Origin: CAWAHD01 sp963781785
GTDB lineage: Bacteria > Planctomycetota > Planctomycetia > Isosphaerales > Isosphaeraceae
NCBI GenBank assembly: GCA_963781785.1
Contig: CAWAHD010000005.1
Location: 248,001 to 312,000, forward strand
Direction: 5' to 3'
DNA length: 64,000 nt
Shown here: one piece after another, positions 9,247 through 20,500 of the stretch
Position numbering within the stretch: the stretch's first letter is position 1
Layout: the number at the start of each line of letters is the position of its first letter
Position numbers and translations under genes: made by a program
Notes under the pieces: model-generated
Told to the model about the DNA's origin: nothing
Seen by the model: only the letters and a program-made list of their open reading frames with translations
The model's database searches: none

Positions 9247-11502
9247 TTAAAAAGGCAAAGTGATGGGCTGGATTTTCCTCGTCTCGTACGTCGACTTTAG
9301 CTCGGTGATCTCGATCGATTGATTGACCGGAATGTCGTGGAAGACCTGCGTCGTGCCGCTGGATGGCCACTCGATCTCGAGCAAAAGGACGCGATCGGCC
9401 CTGGCCAGGCCGATGGTCTGTTCGAGCGTGTTAGCGCCGAAGCTGCCTCCTGATGAGATGTGCCGGTGAATCGTGCGCGGCTCTTTGCCGCCCGTGATCA
9501 CTTTGATCCGGGCGCCGATGGCCGCGCGGTTGGTCCTGGTGCCCTTGAGCTTGAGCTTGAGCCAGTTGTTCCCTTGCCCCGGATTCTGAAACAGGATATT
9601 ATGATATTTATCTCCATTCACGGCACCTCCCATTTCGATGAAGATGTCGACGTCACCGTCGTCGTCCCAGTCGCCGCAGGCGACGCCGTGGCCTTTCTGC
9701 AAGTGGCCGGTGCCGGAGGAGCCCGTGATCTCGGCGAAACGAGTGCCGTCCACGTTCTTGAACATGCGGTTGGGGACCAGCGTGGCGAGGTTGGGGTCGC
9801 CGGTGCCCAGGTACATGTCCAGCCAGCCGTCGTTGTCGAAGTCGGCGAAATTGGATCCCATCGTCGCGAACACCATGTCGAGCCCGGCTTCCTTGGTCTT
9901 GTCTTCGAATCCCTTGCCGGCGAGGTTTCGGTACAGCCGATTCGAATGCCGGGTATGCTCCTGGCCCAAGAGGCCGCGGACGATGTCCTTCAAGGTCAGG
10001 TCGTATGACGTTGCGAAGATGTCCAGCCAGCCGTCGTTATCGTAGTCCCACGCCCAGCAGGGGAAACCGGTGGAAGGCCCGTCGATGCCCATCTCGTCAT
10101 TGGCCTTCGTGAACGTGCCGTTGCGATTGTTGTGGTAGAGCCGGGCCTTCCCGGCCATGTCGTTCAGGAACAGGTCAGGGTATCGATCGTTGTCATAGTC
10201 GATCCAGGTGCAGCCCTTGCAGAATTTATCAAAGTTCTCATCGACGCCCGCCCTGGCGGCAAGCTCGACGAAGGTGCCGTCGCCCTTGTTGCGAAACAAC
10301 CGGTGCGGCTGGCGCTCGCACGCGATGAAGAGATCGACCCAGCCGTCGTTGTCGTAGTCGGCCCATGCCGCCGCGTTCGAGTTGAGCGGGTCGAGCAATC
10401 CGGCGGCCTGCGTGACATCGATGAATCCACCGCGGCCATTATTCCGGAGAAGAGTCGGCCGGACAGCGTGGCGCAGCCACGCGCCTCGAGGAATGAAGAT
10501 GTCGAGATGCCCGTCGTTGTCGTAATCGGCCTGATAACAGACCAGTCCTCCAAACTGGTCGGCGACGCCCGATGATTCCGTGCGATCCTCGAACGTGCCG
10601 GTGCCGGTATTGCGGTAGAACGTCATGGCCTGCGTGATGTCGTTACAGGTCACGGCGAGGTCGAGCAGGCCGTCGTCGTCGAAGTCGTCCATGATCGCGC
10701 CGCCGGACTGGTTGAATCGATTCACGCCGACCAGGTGGCCGACGTCGCGGAACTTGCCGATGTCAAACTCGGAATGGGTGAAGCGATCGAGCGAGATCAC
10801 GTATCTCGGGTCGACACCATCGGGATGTTCCCCCAGGGTCATGTGCGCGAGATTCAAGAGCCAGCGGACTTCCAGGTCGTCGGGGAACTGGAGCAGATAC
10901 TCGGTGAACCGCTCGATCGCGAGCCGGGAGCCGTGCGGCTTTTGATGGACGGCGGCAGCGCTCAACGGCAGGATGCACGAGCTTTCTCCCCGGCAGTCGA
11001 TGCAGTTCTCATTCTCCCCGAGTCGCATGGCGGTCACGCCCTGGAAGTAGATGACCGAGTAGAGCCATTGCCGTGCAAGGTCGTCCTTGTCGCCGAGCCA
11101 CCTCCGGGCTCCCGCCAGAATCTGCTCGGCTCGGTTCGGCTCACCCTCGTAATGAAACAAGGCCGCCTTTGCCAGCGTGAACACGATTCTGCGCTGATCC
11201 GGAAAGTCGAGTTGGGCAAGCTGCTTGTCGATCCCATCGATCTTCCGGTACCCGACTCCGCGAAAGACCCGGGCAATCTCCTCGAGCGAGGCAGTCGGCG
11301 GCCAGGATTCGAGCGTCGGCAGGACTGCGGTGAAGCCGCTGGTGTCGATCGGTTTCTTCTCCTGGTATTTCCGCGGCGGATGATTGCCCGCGGCATGGCT
11401 GACCGAGCCGCGGGAATAGCGAATGACCACGGCCGCGATCACGGCCACCAGGCCCAGTGATGCGCCCAGAAGCTTGAACCTGAGTCGTCTTGGATTGGTC
11501 AT
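9247..11502 (-). CDS. CRTAC1-like FG-GAP propeller protein with ASPIC/UnbV C-terminus (paralog 1)
   Basis: 751 residues, a tandem paralog of the downstream gene with the same architecture: an N-terminal membrane helix (LLGASLGLVAVIAAVVI), a TPR-like region, the cysteine motif NCIDCRGESSCILPL, seven calcium-loop repeats (including DFDDDGLLD, DYDNDGHLD, DYDNDGWVD and DWDDDGDVD) and a C-terminal ASPIC/UnbV domain with NNWLKLKLKGTRTNRAAIG. The two are close to identical around blades 5-7 and the ASPIC domain and more divergent at the N-terminus. The start ATG at 11502 lies 33 bp after the stop of the giant TPR gene on the same strand, suggesting one transcript. An extracellular or periplasmic, calcium-dependent structural or binding role is inferred, not shown. 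Confidence 0.9.
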   Translation of the reverse strand: MTNPRRLRFKLLGASLGLVAVIAAVVIRYSRGSVSHAAGNHPPRKYQEKKPIDTSGFTAVLPTLESWPPTASLEEIARVFRGVGYRKIDGIDKQLAQLDFPDQRRIVFTLAKAALFHYEGEPNRAEQILAGARRWLGDKDDLARQWLYSVIYFQGVTAMRLGENENCIDCRGESSCILPLSAAAVHQKPHGSRLAIERFTEYLLQFPDDLEVRWLLNLAHMTLGEHPDGVDPRYVISLDRFTHSEFDIGKFRDVGHLVGVNRFNQSGGAIMDDFDDDGLLDLAVTCNDITQAMTFYRNTGTGTFEDRTESSGVADQFGGLVCYQADYDNDGHLDIFIPRGAWLRHAVRPTLLRNNGRGGFIDVTQAAGLLDPLNSNAAAWADYDNDGWVDLFIACERQPHRLFRNKGDGTFVELAARAGVDENFDKFCKGCTWIDYDNDRYPDLFLNDMAGKARLYHNNRNGTFTKANDEMGIDGPSTGFPCWAWDYDNDGWLDIFATSYDLTLKDIVRGLLGQEHTRHSNRLYRNLAGKGFEDKTKEAGLDMVFATMGSNFADFDNDGWLDMYLGTGDPNLATLVPNRMFKNVDGTRFAEITGSSGTGHLQKGHGVACGDWDDDGDVDIFIEMGGAVNGDKYHNILFQNPGQGNNWLKLKLKGTRTNRAAIGARIKVITGGKEPRTIHRHISSGGSFGANTLEQTIGLARADRVLLLEIEWPSSGTTQVFHDIPVNQSIEITELKSTYETRKIQPITLPF

Positions 11503-11535
11503 TCGTGATCAGTCGTTGGTCCAGAGTTGCAAGGC

Positions 11536-14500
11536 CTAAGGAGTATTGCGAGGCCATCGACCCTCGAAATTCACGTTACGGACCCGCGCTTCCGTCTCGC
11601 CCGCGAAGTGGAACAGCCCGAACGATCGCTGGTTGACCGGGTCGAGCTGACGCTCATCGATAAGCTGTCCGTTCAGCCTGAGCGAAACCCGGTCGCCGGT
11701 CAAGTCAAGGTCGACACGATTCCAGGCCCGAGCCATCAATTGAATCGAATTGGACGGGCGGCGTTTCTCCGGGTCGTCTTCGGTATTTCCGGGAGCGGGA
11801 CCGGGAGCGGGACCGGCGGCTCGCTCGTAAGCTCCGTCGCTGAGCCAATGGACCTTGACGCCGCTCGGCTCGATCAAAAACGCCAGCCGGTCGAGAGCGG
11901 GGTGGACCATCACTTTGCCCGGTTCATGGTAGAACTCGTAGGAGATCCGGCCGTCCTCAACCATCGGCCGATTGTAGCGGAGCACGCTCTCTTCCTTGGT
12001 GCCGCTAGCCTCCTCCCGCCGTCGGCCCGAGATCTCACCGCCGCGCTTGAACCAGTCCGGATCATTGCCCGTCACGGTGTCGCCATATTCGCCGGCCATC
12101 CATCCCGAAAGATCCGGTGCCGCCGAGAGGTCGAGCCGCGCGGGCACCTGCGGGCTCCCCGAGATCTTGATCGAGCGCGCAGATCCGGCCTGGTCGGCCG
12201 GGCAGAAAAGCGCCAGCCAGGGGTCTCTCTCGGCCGGCAGACGGGTCTCGTAGACCTTCTGCCCATTGATGAGCACCGACAGCGCCGTCCCCTTCACGAG
12301 AAGCCGGAAGGAATACCACTCACCCAGAGGATTGTCGAGTTTCGACTGCGGCGGCACGATTGCCACGTCTGCGAGACGGCGGTCGAGCTGGAACCGCTCC
12401 AGATGTTTCGAGTCAGTACCGGGGAAGATGGCGATGCCCCCGTAGGAGACGGCGATCGCCCGGCCGGGCGTTCCGGTGAGCTCACAGTCAACCTGAAAGT
12501 CACCCCGGAGGGGAACCGTCAAGTACATCATATCGAGATTGTGGCCGGCGTAGTGAGTCAGCACTCCGCCACGGTCGGTCCAGTGTGCGATGGGCCGGCC
12601 CGAGCCGCGGGTGGCGGCCGTTGTCTGAGTGACCCGAGCCCATAATGGCGTTTCCGGGTCGGTTCCGAACGGTCGAGCCACGTTGCCTTCCTTTTCGGCC
12701 TGGGCCGCTTGGTCGGCACGTGCTCGCAGGTGTGCGAGCTGGTGCTGCCAGACCACTTGCGGGGCTTCCTGGTCTTCCTCTGTCGGCCTGGTCAACCGCT
12801 TCTCGGCGATCATCGCGTCCAGGAGAGCGACGGCCGCAGGGCGCAATGCCGGGCGATCGAGAGCCCGCGCGGCCAGCACCAGGTCGGGCCAGCGCATCCA
12901 GGCGGAACGAGTCATGGGAAGCGCCCGCGGCAGGCGCGCCATCGCCGTGAGCGCTTTCGTCGCAGCGTCATCATCGGCGCGCTCGATCGCGACGAGCCCG
13001 AGCAGTGCCAGCTTGCCTGGCTCGAAGTCCGACGGGCTCACGCCCGACTCGATCCTGGCCGCCTCGATCCGCGCGGACAAGTCGTCGAGCTTTCCGGCTG
13101 CTCGGGCGGCGGCCATGAGCTCGATGGCCGGCGCACGCAGCGTGCCTCCGGTCTGCATCCGAGGGCGCTCAACCGGACCAGCCTTGCCACTTTTTCCCAC
13201 GGCGCTCACCGCCGGGAACGAGGGCGTGAATTCGCCGGCCAGCCGCCACACGGGATGTTCAGGAGCCGCAAGCACCCAGGCCGCGAGCGCCGCGTACCGC
13301 TCTCCCGGCTCTCGCGGCAAAGCTCGATCGATCACGTCACCAGCCTCGAGGGCGTAGAACGATTCGCCGATCAGGTCGTGGCGCGCTCGCCGATCGGCCG
13401 CGCTGGCGGATGCCGACGGGTCCGGGGACAAAAGCCAGGCGGCCTGGTCTCCGGGCGAAACGGATTGCGGCCACTGTCCGCGAAGCACGACGTTCCTGGC
13501 CTGGGCGGTCGTCTGGTCCTTGTAATGAAAAAAGCCGAACTGGCGGCCCAGGTCCGGGTTGATCGGGCGCTCAAAGATCGGTTGGCCGTTCAAGTCGAGA
13601 GTCACCGTGCTCTTCTCTAGTGCCAGCTTGATCGTGTTCCACTCGCCGGGTTTGAGCGGTAGCCGCTTGGGCCCTCGGCGGTTGGCCGGCTCGTCGGCGT
13701 GGTTGTCGGCCGGAAGTCCCGAAAGGTTGCCGCTTCCCGAGGTCATCCAGTGGACCTTGACGCCATCGGGCTCGAGCAGAAAAGCCAGGCGCCCGAGCGC
13801 GGGGTAAACGACGATCGAGCTCGGCTCATACAAGAATTCATAGGTCAAGACATCGCCAGTCTTGAGCGGGCGGAAATAGTAAAGGAGGCTCTGGTCGGCC
13901 TCGGTCCCGGCCCGGGTGTCCAAGGGCGGCGGCGACGCGGTCAGAAGTGCCGCCGGGGCCAGGATCGGGGGCGGGCTCGCTACGGCGATCCGCCGCCCGT
14001 GGATGATTCCGTCCGCGGCGGACCAGTCAAAATCGCTCTCGTAGGCGAATGCATGCCCGGGCTCGCGAGAGGGTCGCTCACCGCCGGAGCGGCCTTGGCC
14101 GGGCTCGTTGCCGCCACGGCGCGATTGGGCGGCCCCGAACCGGCTCGAACGTCCTCTTGTGATCCGTGGCGGCTGCGTTTCGCTAAAGAAATCGGAGACC
14201 CACCCGGCCAGGCGGTCGTCCGCGGTCAATCGCACCTCGCGCGGGATGGACGGCTTGCCGTCCAGACGGAAATGCCGCCACACCGAGTGCGGCTTGCCCC
14301 CCGCAACCAAGCCCAGCCAGGGACAGGTCGGGCTGGGATCATCGTCTTCATGGAAAAGGTGGCCATTGACGAGATAGCGCACGTCGCCTGGACTCGCCTC
14401 GACTGTGATCCGATTGAATGCGCTCGGGCGACTCAGCCGCCACGGGACCGTCAAGAATTCGGGCCTGCCGATGGGAAAGACCTCGCTCTGGCGATCGCTG

Positions 14501-17500
14501 GAGAAAGGCTTGATGACAAGTCCGCTACTGATCACGAGCGACTCCTCGTGGAGGCCCGCGTAAGCGTCGACCGAGAACTGAAAGGTACCGGTCAGGGGAT
14601 AGTCCAAGAGCAGGAGGTCGCCGGCCGCCCCGCCCCGATGAGCGACATGAGCGGCCTCGGCGATCCAGATCGCTTGTCCTTCGTCGTTTGTCCGCCGTGC
14701 TTGTTCCTCTGTCCCTCGTCCGCTCGTCACGTCCGCGGTCCGGGTCGTTGCCGAGTGCCAGAGGGCCAGACCAGCGGGCGCGAGTGACCCGGCGGCGCCG
14801 GCCCTCCTGGCCTTGGCTTCGACAAGCTCGATTTGCGTGATTGCCAGCGCGGCGGGATCGTTGATCAACCGGGCACGCTCCAGCAGGGCGTCGGTCAGGC
14901 TCACGCCGAGATCGCTCGTGGCCCGGTCGTTGTCTCGGGCCGCCGCTCGTGCCAGCAGGAAGTCCGGCCAGGGGAACACGAGCCCCGATCCACCTGCGGC
15001 GCCGCTCGGAGCCGGTGAAGCGAGATCGCGGCGAGCGGCGCCCTGGTGTGCCAGGTTTTCCTCGACCAGTCTGGACAGGCGGCCCTGGATCGTGGCGGCT
15101 ACCGTGGCTCCCTGGCCGTGCGCCAGCTCGATCAGGCTGTGAAGGACCTGGGCGTTTTCGACTTTTTGGTCGCCCCCCAGCGACGCGGCCGAGCGGGCTT
15201 CACCCGCGAGCTGGTCGAGAGTGCCGGCGCGGTGCGCGGAATCGATGAGCGCCGCCGCCGTGCTGACGACGGTTGGATGAGTGACGGGGGAAGGACTCGG
15301 CGGAGTTTGCTTATGCCCATCCGCGCCGGAGCTCTCAAAAACGCGGGGGGGCGTTTCCCGAGGCACGAGGGCGGTCAGGATTCTGATCTTGGGGCGGGTC
15401 TTCTCGGGCATGGTCCAGGTGTGAAGCGCTGCATACTCATCGGCGGCCGGGCGGTCACCGAGCTGGCGGAGCAATCCGGCCAGGGTCTCGTGAGCGAGCG
15501 GATCACTGATGGAGGAGCTTGACGAATCGACGAGCCGGCCCAGCGTTGTGAGCGCATCAATGGTCAGGCCGGCGTGCACAGACTCGGCGGCCACACGCTG
15601 GATCGCCTGCCTGCGGAGCGCGACGTAGGCGTCTCCGCTTGAGCGAACCGCGATTCTCTCCGCGGATACGAGGTACTTTTCGAGCCGCTTGCGGCCCAGG
15701 GCGGGGCGCATTAGCTCAAACTGGCGTCGCGCCATGAGGATCGATAAGGTTCCCAGCGGCTCGGGCTTGTCTGTATAGCCGGGGATACACAAATCGAGGA
15801 CCTCGAGTGCGGCCGTCGCCACGTCGGGATCCGGGTGGCCCAGTGCCGGCAGGGCTGCCAGGAAGGCAAGGTCGGAGGTGGTGCGCGACGTGTCATCTTC
15901 CAGTCGCGCGGCGATCTTCTTGAGCGCGGCGGCCGCCGCCCTTGGCTCGCCCGCGGCGAGCCCAAGCTGGACCGCGAGGATCGAGGCCGGCAGCTCGGCC
16001 ATGACCCGGCCCTGGCGCGCCGCGATCGCTTTCCTGAGCTCTTCGGCCTTGCCGGCCCGGACGGCCCAGGTCGTCAGGGTCTGCCCCACACTTTCCGGAT
16101 GAGCTACGGCATTGATATTCAACAGCGGCGCGTACAGGAAGATCTCGCCGGGACGGCCGGGCGGCAGCACAACGTCGCGCAGTGTCTCGTAGACGGCCGC
16201 AGCCGGCATCCGGTGAGTCTGCCAGAGCGCCTCCAATTCCAGCAGGTTGGCAAAGACCCGAGGCGCAACCGGGTCGGGCGGTGCTTCGGTTACCGTGGCG
16301 GCCCGTCTGAGCACTCGCGTCTCGGTGTTCGCGGGCCGCTGGATCGGCGGTCCCGACTGGAGTGCTGCGCGTACGGCCTGGGAGCTGAGCTCCGGCATGT
16401 CGTGGAGGGCAGCCAATCGCGCGATCTGCATCGCCTGCTCGAACCGTTCGAGCGTCAAGAGGGACACATTCGATCGCGGTGCCCCCCTGCCCCGCGGGCC
16501 GGAGGGCGCGGTGCCGGGCTGCGGACGTGCGGTTTTACCGGACGGCGCTGGTGTCCCGGTTTTCGTTTGTGGATTTTCGATCTTCGATTGGGGATTCTGG
16601 GCGAGAGAACGGCCCTTCCAGGCAATCGACAGGATTTGCGTGCTGATTCGCACGTTTCCATCTCCGCGCCGAACCGCTCTGAGACCTGCGGTCGTGCCGG
16701 CGGCGGGGTCTGGAGACCCGCGCCGAACAGCCGACCCGCGCCGAACAGCCGGAGCGGCCGGCGACTTGGGAGCAGCCGCCGCCCCGGGAGCCCCTCCGGC
16801 GCAGCCCCGGGCGCCGGGCGGAGACGCGGCGCCGGGCCGGATCCCGGATTCGGCCTGGGGGTCGTCCTCCGTCCCGGCGGCTCGATCACGATCTGGAGCA
16901 TTCTCCGCCACTGGGCCTCAGCGACCGCGCGTTCTCCGCGCCCAAGAGCCTGCTCGCCTTGCTCGCGGACCATCGACAAATACAGCAGGTTGCCCGTCTG
17001 GCGGCGCGCGGCTTCCAGCGCGCGGGTGCCCAAGACTTCGCCGATCTTCGTCAGCTTGGGGGAAGCCTTCCGGCTCAGGCAAGAGCGGGCCACGACCCAC
17101 AACGGAATCTGGAGCGCCGCGGCGGCGCGTTGCCTCGAGTTGGCTCGCGCACCCTCAGCCAAAGGCTCCAGCGGTGTTTTTTCGACAAGATCCGCGAGGC
17201 GGTCGAGCGCGGGCTCGACCTGCTTCGGGTCGTTACCGGCCAACGCCCGCAGTGCGATCGTGATCGCCACCGAGAGGTCCGTCGGATGAGCTTGCCGAAG
17301 CGCTCTCAGCGCCACGTCCAGGGCCGCGAGCTGCCCTGCGGTCGACGCGAACAGCGATTCGGCGACCAGGCTGCGGACCGACGCCTGCTCCAGCTCCCGG
17401 GGATACACGACCGTCGCCAGATCGACGGCGGCGCCGCCGGGTGTCGTGCGCCTTGTCCCGACAGCCGGGCCGGTTCGGGACGGCTGCCGGCTTGCCTCGG

Positions 17501-20500
17501 CGATCGCGCGGCCGGCGATCGGGACGAGCTCCTGGGGCGTCATCCGCTCCATGACCCGGCGCAACCCGCCGCGAATCCGGCGCAGCCGCTCTTCGAGCGG
17601 GGTGGTCGAGAGCGCCGGGGGAATGGCGGTTCCGACCTCGTCGGACAGGGCCAGCGCCTCGCTGTACATGGGCACGGCATCCGTCGGGAACCTGAGTTCG
17701 ACCAGCAGATCGGCGACGAGCGGCAACCCGACGAACCGAAGCGCTTTGCGGTTTTCCTCCGCAAGATTGGGGGGACCTTCCTGCGCACCCATCATAGCGA
17801 CCAAGACACGGTGCGCGTCGCCCGGCCGACCCTGGCGCACACGAAGCTCGGCCAGCCGCTCGATCGGCAGGATCTCGCTCGGGAACCTGAGCTGCATCTG
17901 ACCGCCCTGAGACCGGCAGGCTTTCTCGTAGGCCAGAGCCGCCAGGTCCCGGGTGGCCGGCTGGCGCTCGAGCTCCAGCCCCAGGCTCCAGTAGGCGTAA
18001 AGCTGGTAAATCGGGACCAGATCTTGCGAGTTCTTGTCGATCTCCGTCGAGACCTTCTCGATCAAGGCCCTGGCCTCATCGTAACCGCCGGTCCGGCAGC
18101 GGATCATCGCGAGCAGAACGTCGCCTGCGATCCACTCAGGAACGGCCTTGCGCGCGGACTCGACCTGGGCTGCCAGCTCGTCGAACCGGTTCCGTTCGGC
18201 GGCCAGGTCGAGAAATCGGGAGATTGGTCTGGTGACTTGCGAGGTCCTCGGGTCAAACACCATGGCAGGGAGGAATGGGTACCAGAAGTATAACGGTCGC
18301 TGAGCGGCCCGGCTGGGAATGATGCTCTCGCGGGCAAGCTCGTAGGTATCGGGCAGCCTCCAGACCTCCTCGCGCCGCGTGTACGAGAACAGAAATGCTC
18401 TGTCTTCGGGAAAGCTGTCCCAGGCCTTGCGAAAGAGCGAAACGACCGCTGCGCTGAACCTTTCTTCCCTGGGCACGTCGCGAGCGAGCAACAGTCCGAC
18501 CGATGTTCCCGAGCCAAAGAACGAACGAAGGTCAACCTCATTGAGTAGTTCGAGGAGCTCCTGGTGCCGGCCGGCCCCGAGGAATGCGCTGGTGATCGCG
18601 TCGGACGATTGAACGCTCACCGCCGGGTCGCGTTTGAACGCGATCCGGTAATGGTCGAGGGCGGCTTTGGCCTGGCCGATCTGCGTCAGCCGGTTGGCGA
18701 CCTGGACTTGCAGTGCGGCGTCGTCCTTGCGGAGCTCGACCAGCTTTTCGAGCGTGATCCGGGCGTTCTCGTTCTGGCGTGCGGCCACGTAGTAATCGGC
18801 GAGCGCCTGGTAAATCTGGACCGAATTCGGCGTCTTGGTGAGCTGCTCGCGGGCGCGCTCGATGAGCTGGGGCAGCCGGCCCGACCGGGCCAGAACGCTC
18901 ATGGCCGCGGTGCGCGAGGATTCGGATGCCCGCATGAGCCCTGCGGCCTGGCGGGCTTGAAGAGCCGGATTGGTGGCGCGCATGATCTGCATGGCGGCCT
19001 GTACGGCCTGCTCGGTTCGGCCCTGCCGCTGGTACTGGAGCATGAGTGCCGCAAGCGCGTCCAGCTTGTTGCCGGCGCGGCGGCGGGCCCGGCCGAGCAA
19101 GGCCTCGGCCAGCTCGTGCAGGCCGAGCTGGTGCATCTGGCCGCTCAAGCGGATCTGGGTGTCGGTATCCAGCCGCAGGCCAAACAGCCGTTCGGCCGCC
19201 TGCCGGGCGCGGTCCAGGCTGCCGGCGGCGAGAGCCGCAGTAATCGCCACCTCTTCGCGGCGGCGCAGGCTGAAATTGTCCAGCGGCTGGACTGCGTCCA
19301 GCAGGGCAATCGCATCGCCGGGGGAGCCTTGCTGGATCAAGAGCTCAGCCAGGTCCAGCCGCAGGTCCGATTCCGGCCGCGACGATTCCACGACCCTGGT
19401 CAGCTCGGCGACGGATTCGTCTTTCTCGTCGCTCCACCAGAGAATCGAGCTCAGGGACAGCCGCGGGTAGATCGCGTCCGCCGGGGTTTTCGCCGCGGCG
19501 GCCTGTGCTCGAAAATGACTGATCAGGTCGCTCAACAGATCGTCTCGCTTATAGAGCTCAAAAGCCGAGCGCAAGACCGCGATGATCGCCGTATCCAGAT
19601 ATTCATTGACTTGAGGGAACGACATGCGGACGATCCGGTAGCTCGATCCCATCGGGATCTGATAGTTGAGAGCCGGGGTGCCGCCATAGCGCGATGCGTA
19701 CAACATGCGACGGGCGCGGGCGGCTGCACCCGGCGACTGTCGCTCCTGCCTGCGCCGGGCTGCCGCCAGATTGTAGTCCAGGAGGCCCAGCACCTCGGAA
19801 TAGGCCTTGCGATCGGCGCAGACGCTCAGTCCCTGGCACATGGCCAGGTACGGTCCCGCGAACGCAAACGTACCGGTGTTGAACCGGCCATTCGTCCGCC
19901 CGGTCTGGAGCCGGTCATAGCGATCGGCAAGCTGGATCAAGCCGCCGACGTCGCCCCGCTCGGCCGCCAGACTGAAGGCGCCGGCAATCTGGCCCAGCGC
20001 GGTCGAGCCGGCGAGAGCTTCCTGGTAGAACCTGTCCGCTTGCTCGCTTCGATGCGCCCACTTGAGCTCGCTGTACACGTTTTGCAGGACTTCGGCCTCG
20101 GCCAGCTCGGGCCGGCGGGCCTTGAGCGAGCGGTAGCAGGCCAGCGCGTGATCGAGCTCGCCCGCGGCGAGCGGTGCGCGATCCCCCGCGCTGCGCTGGC
20201 CACCCGACACAAAGTATTCGGTGCCCAGGGGAGTCGTCCGTCCGCCGAGTGCGTGCAGGTAGCCCCAGAGGGCCTGCGGATCACTGGGAGCCGCGCGGCT
20301 CAATTCCTGGGCGGCGGCAAATGCGCCGGCGTTATCGAATCGGACCGCGCAGAGGTAGAACCAGTTCCAGAGCGCGTGCAGATCACGGGGCGTTTTCAGG
20401 GCGGCCCGGTGCATGCCTTCCATGAGCTCGCGGTCCCTGGGGGGCTGCTCTTTCTGGGAGAGGCTCATCAGCCAGCCCAGCGCCGCCATGTGCGCTTGCC

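Noticed and set aside
7314..9263. 649-residue open frame on the plus strand
   Set aside because: It is antisense to the propeller gene; its apparent regularity mirrors the DxDNDG repeats on the other strand. The same holds for the long frames opposite the BatA-type gene (37830-39899) and the oxidoreductase (53313-55127).
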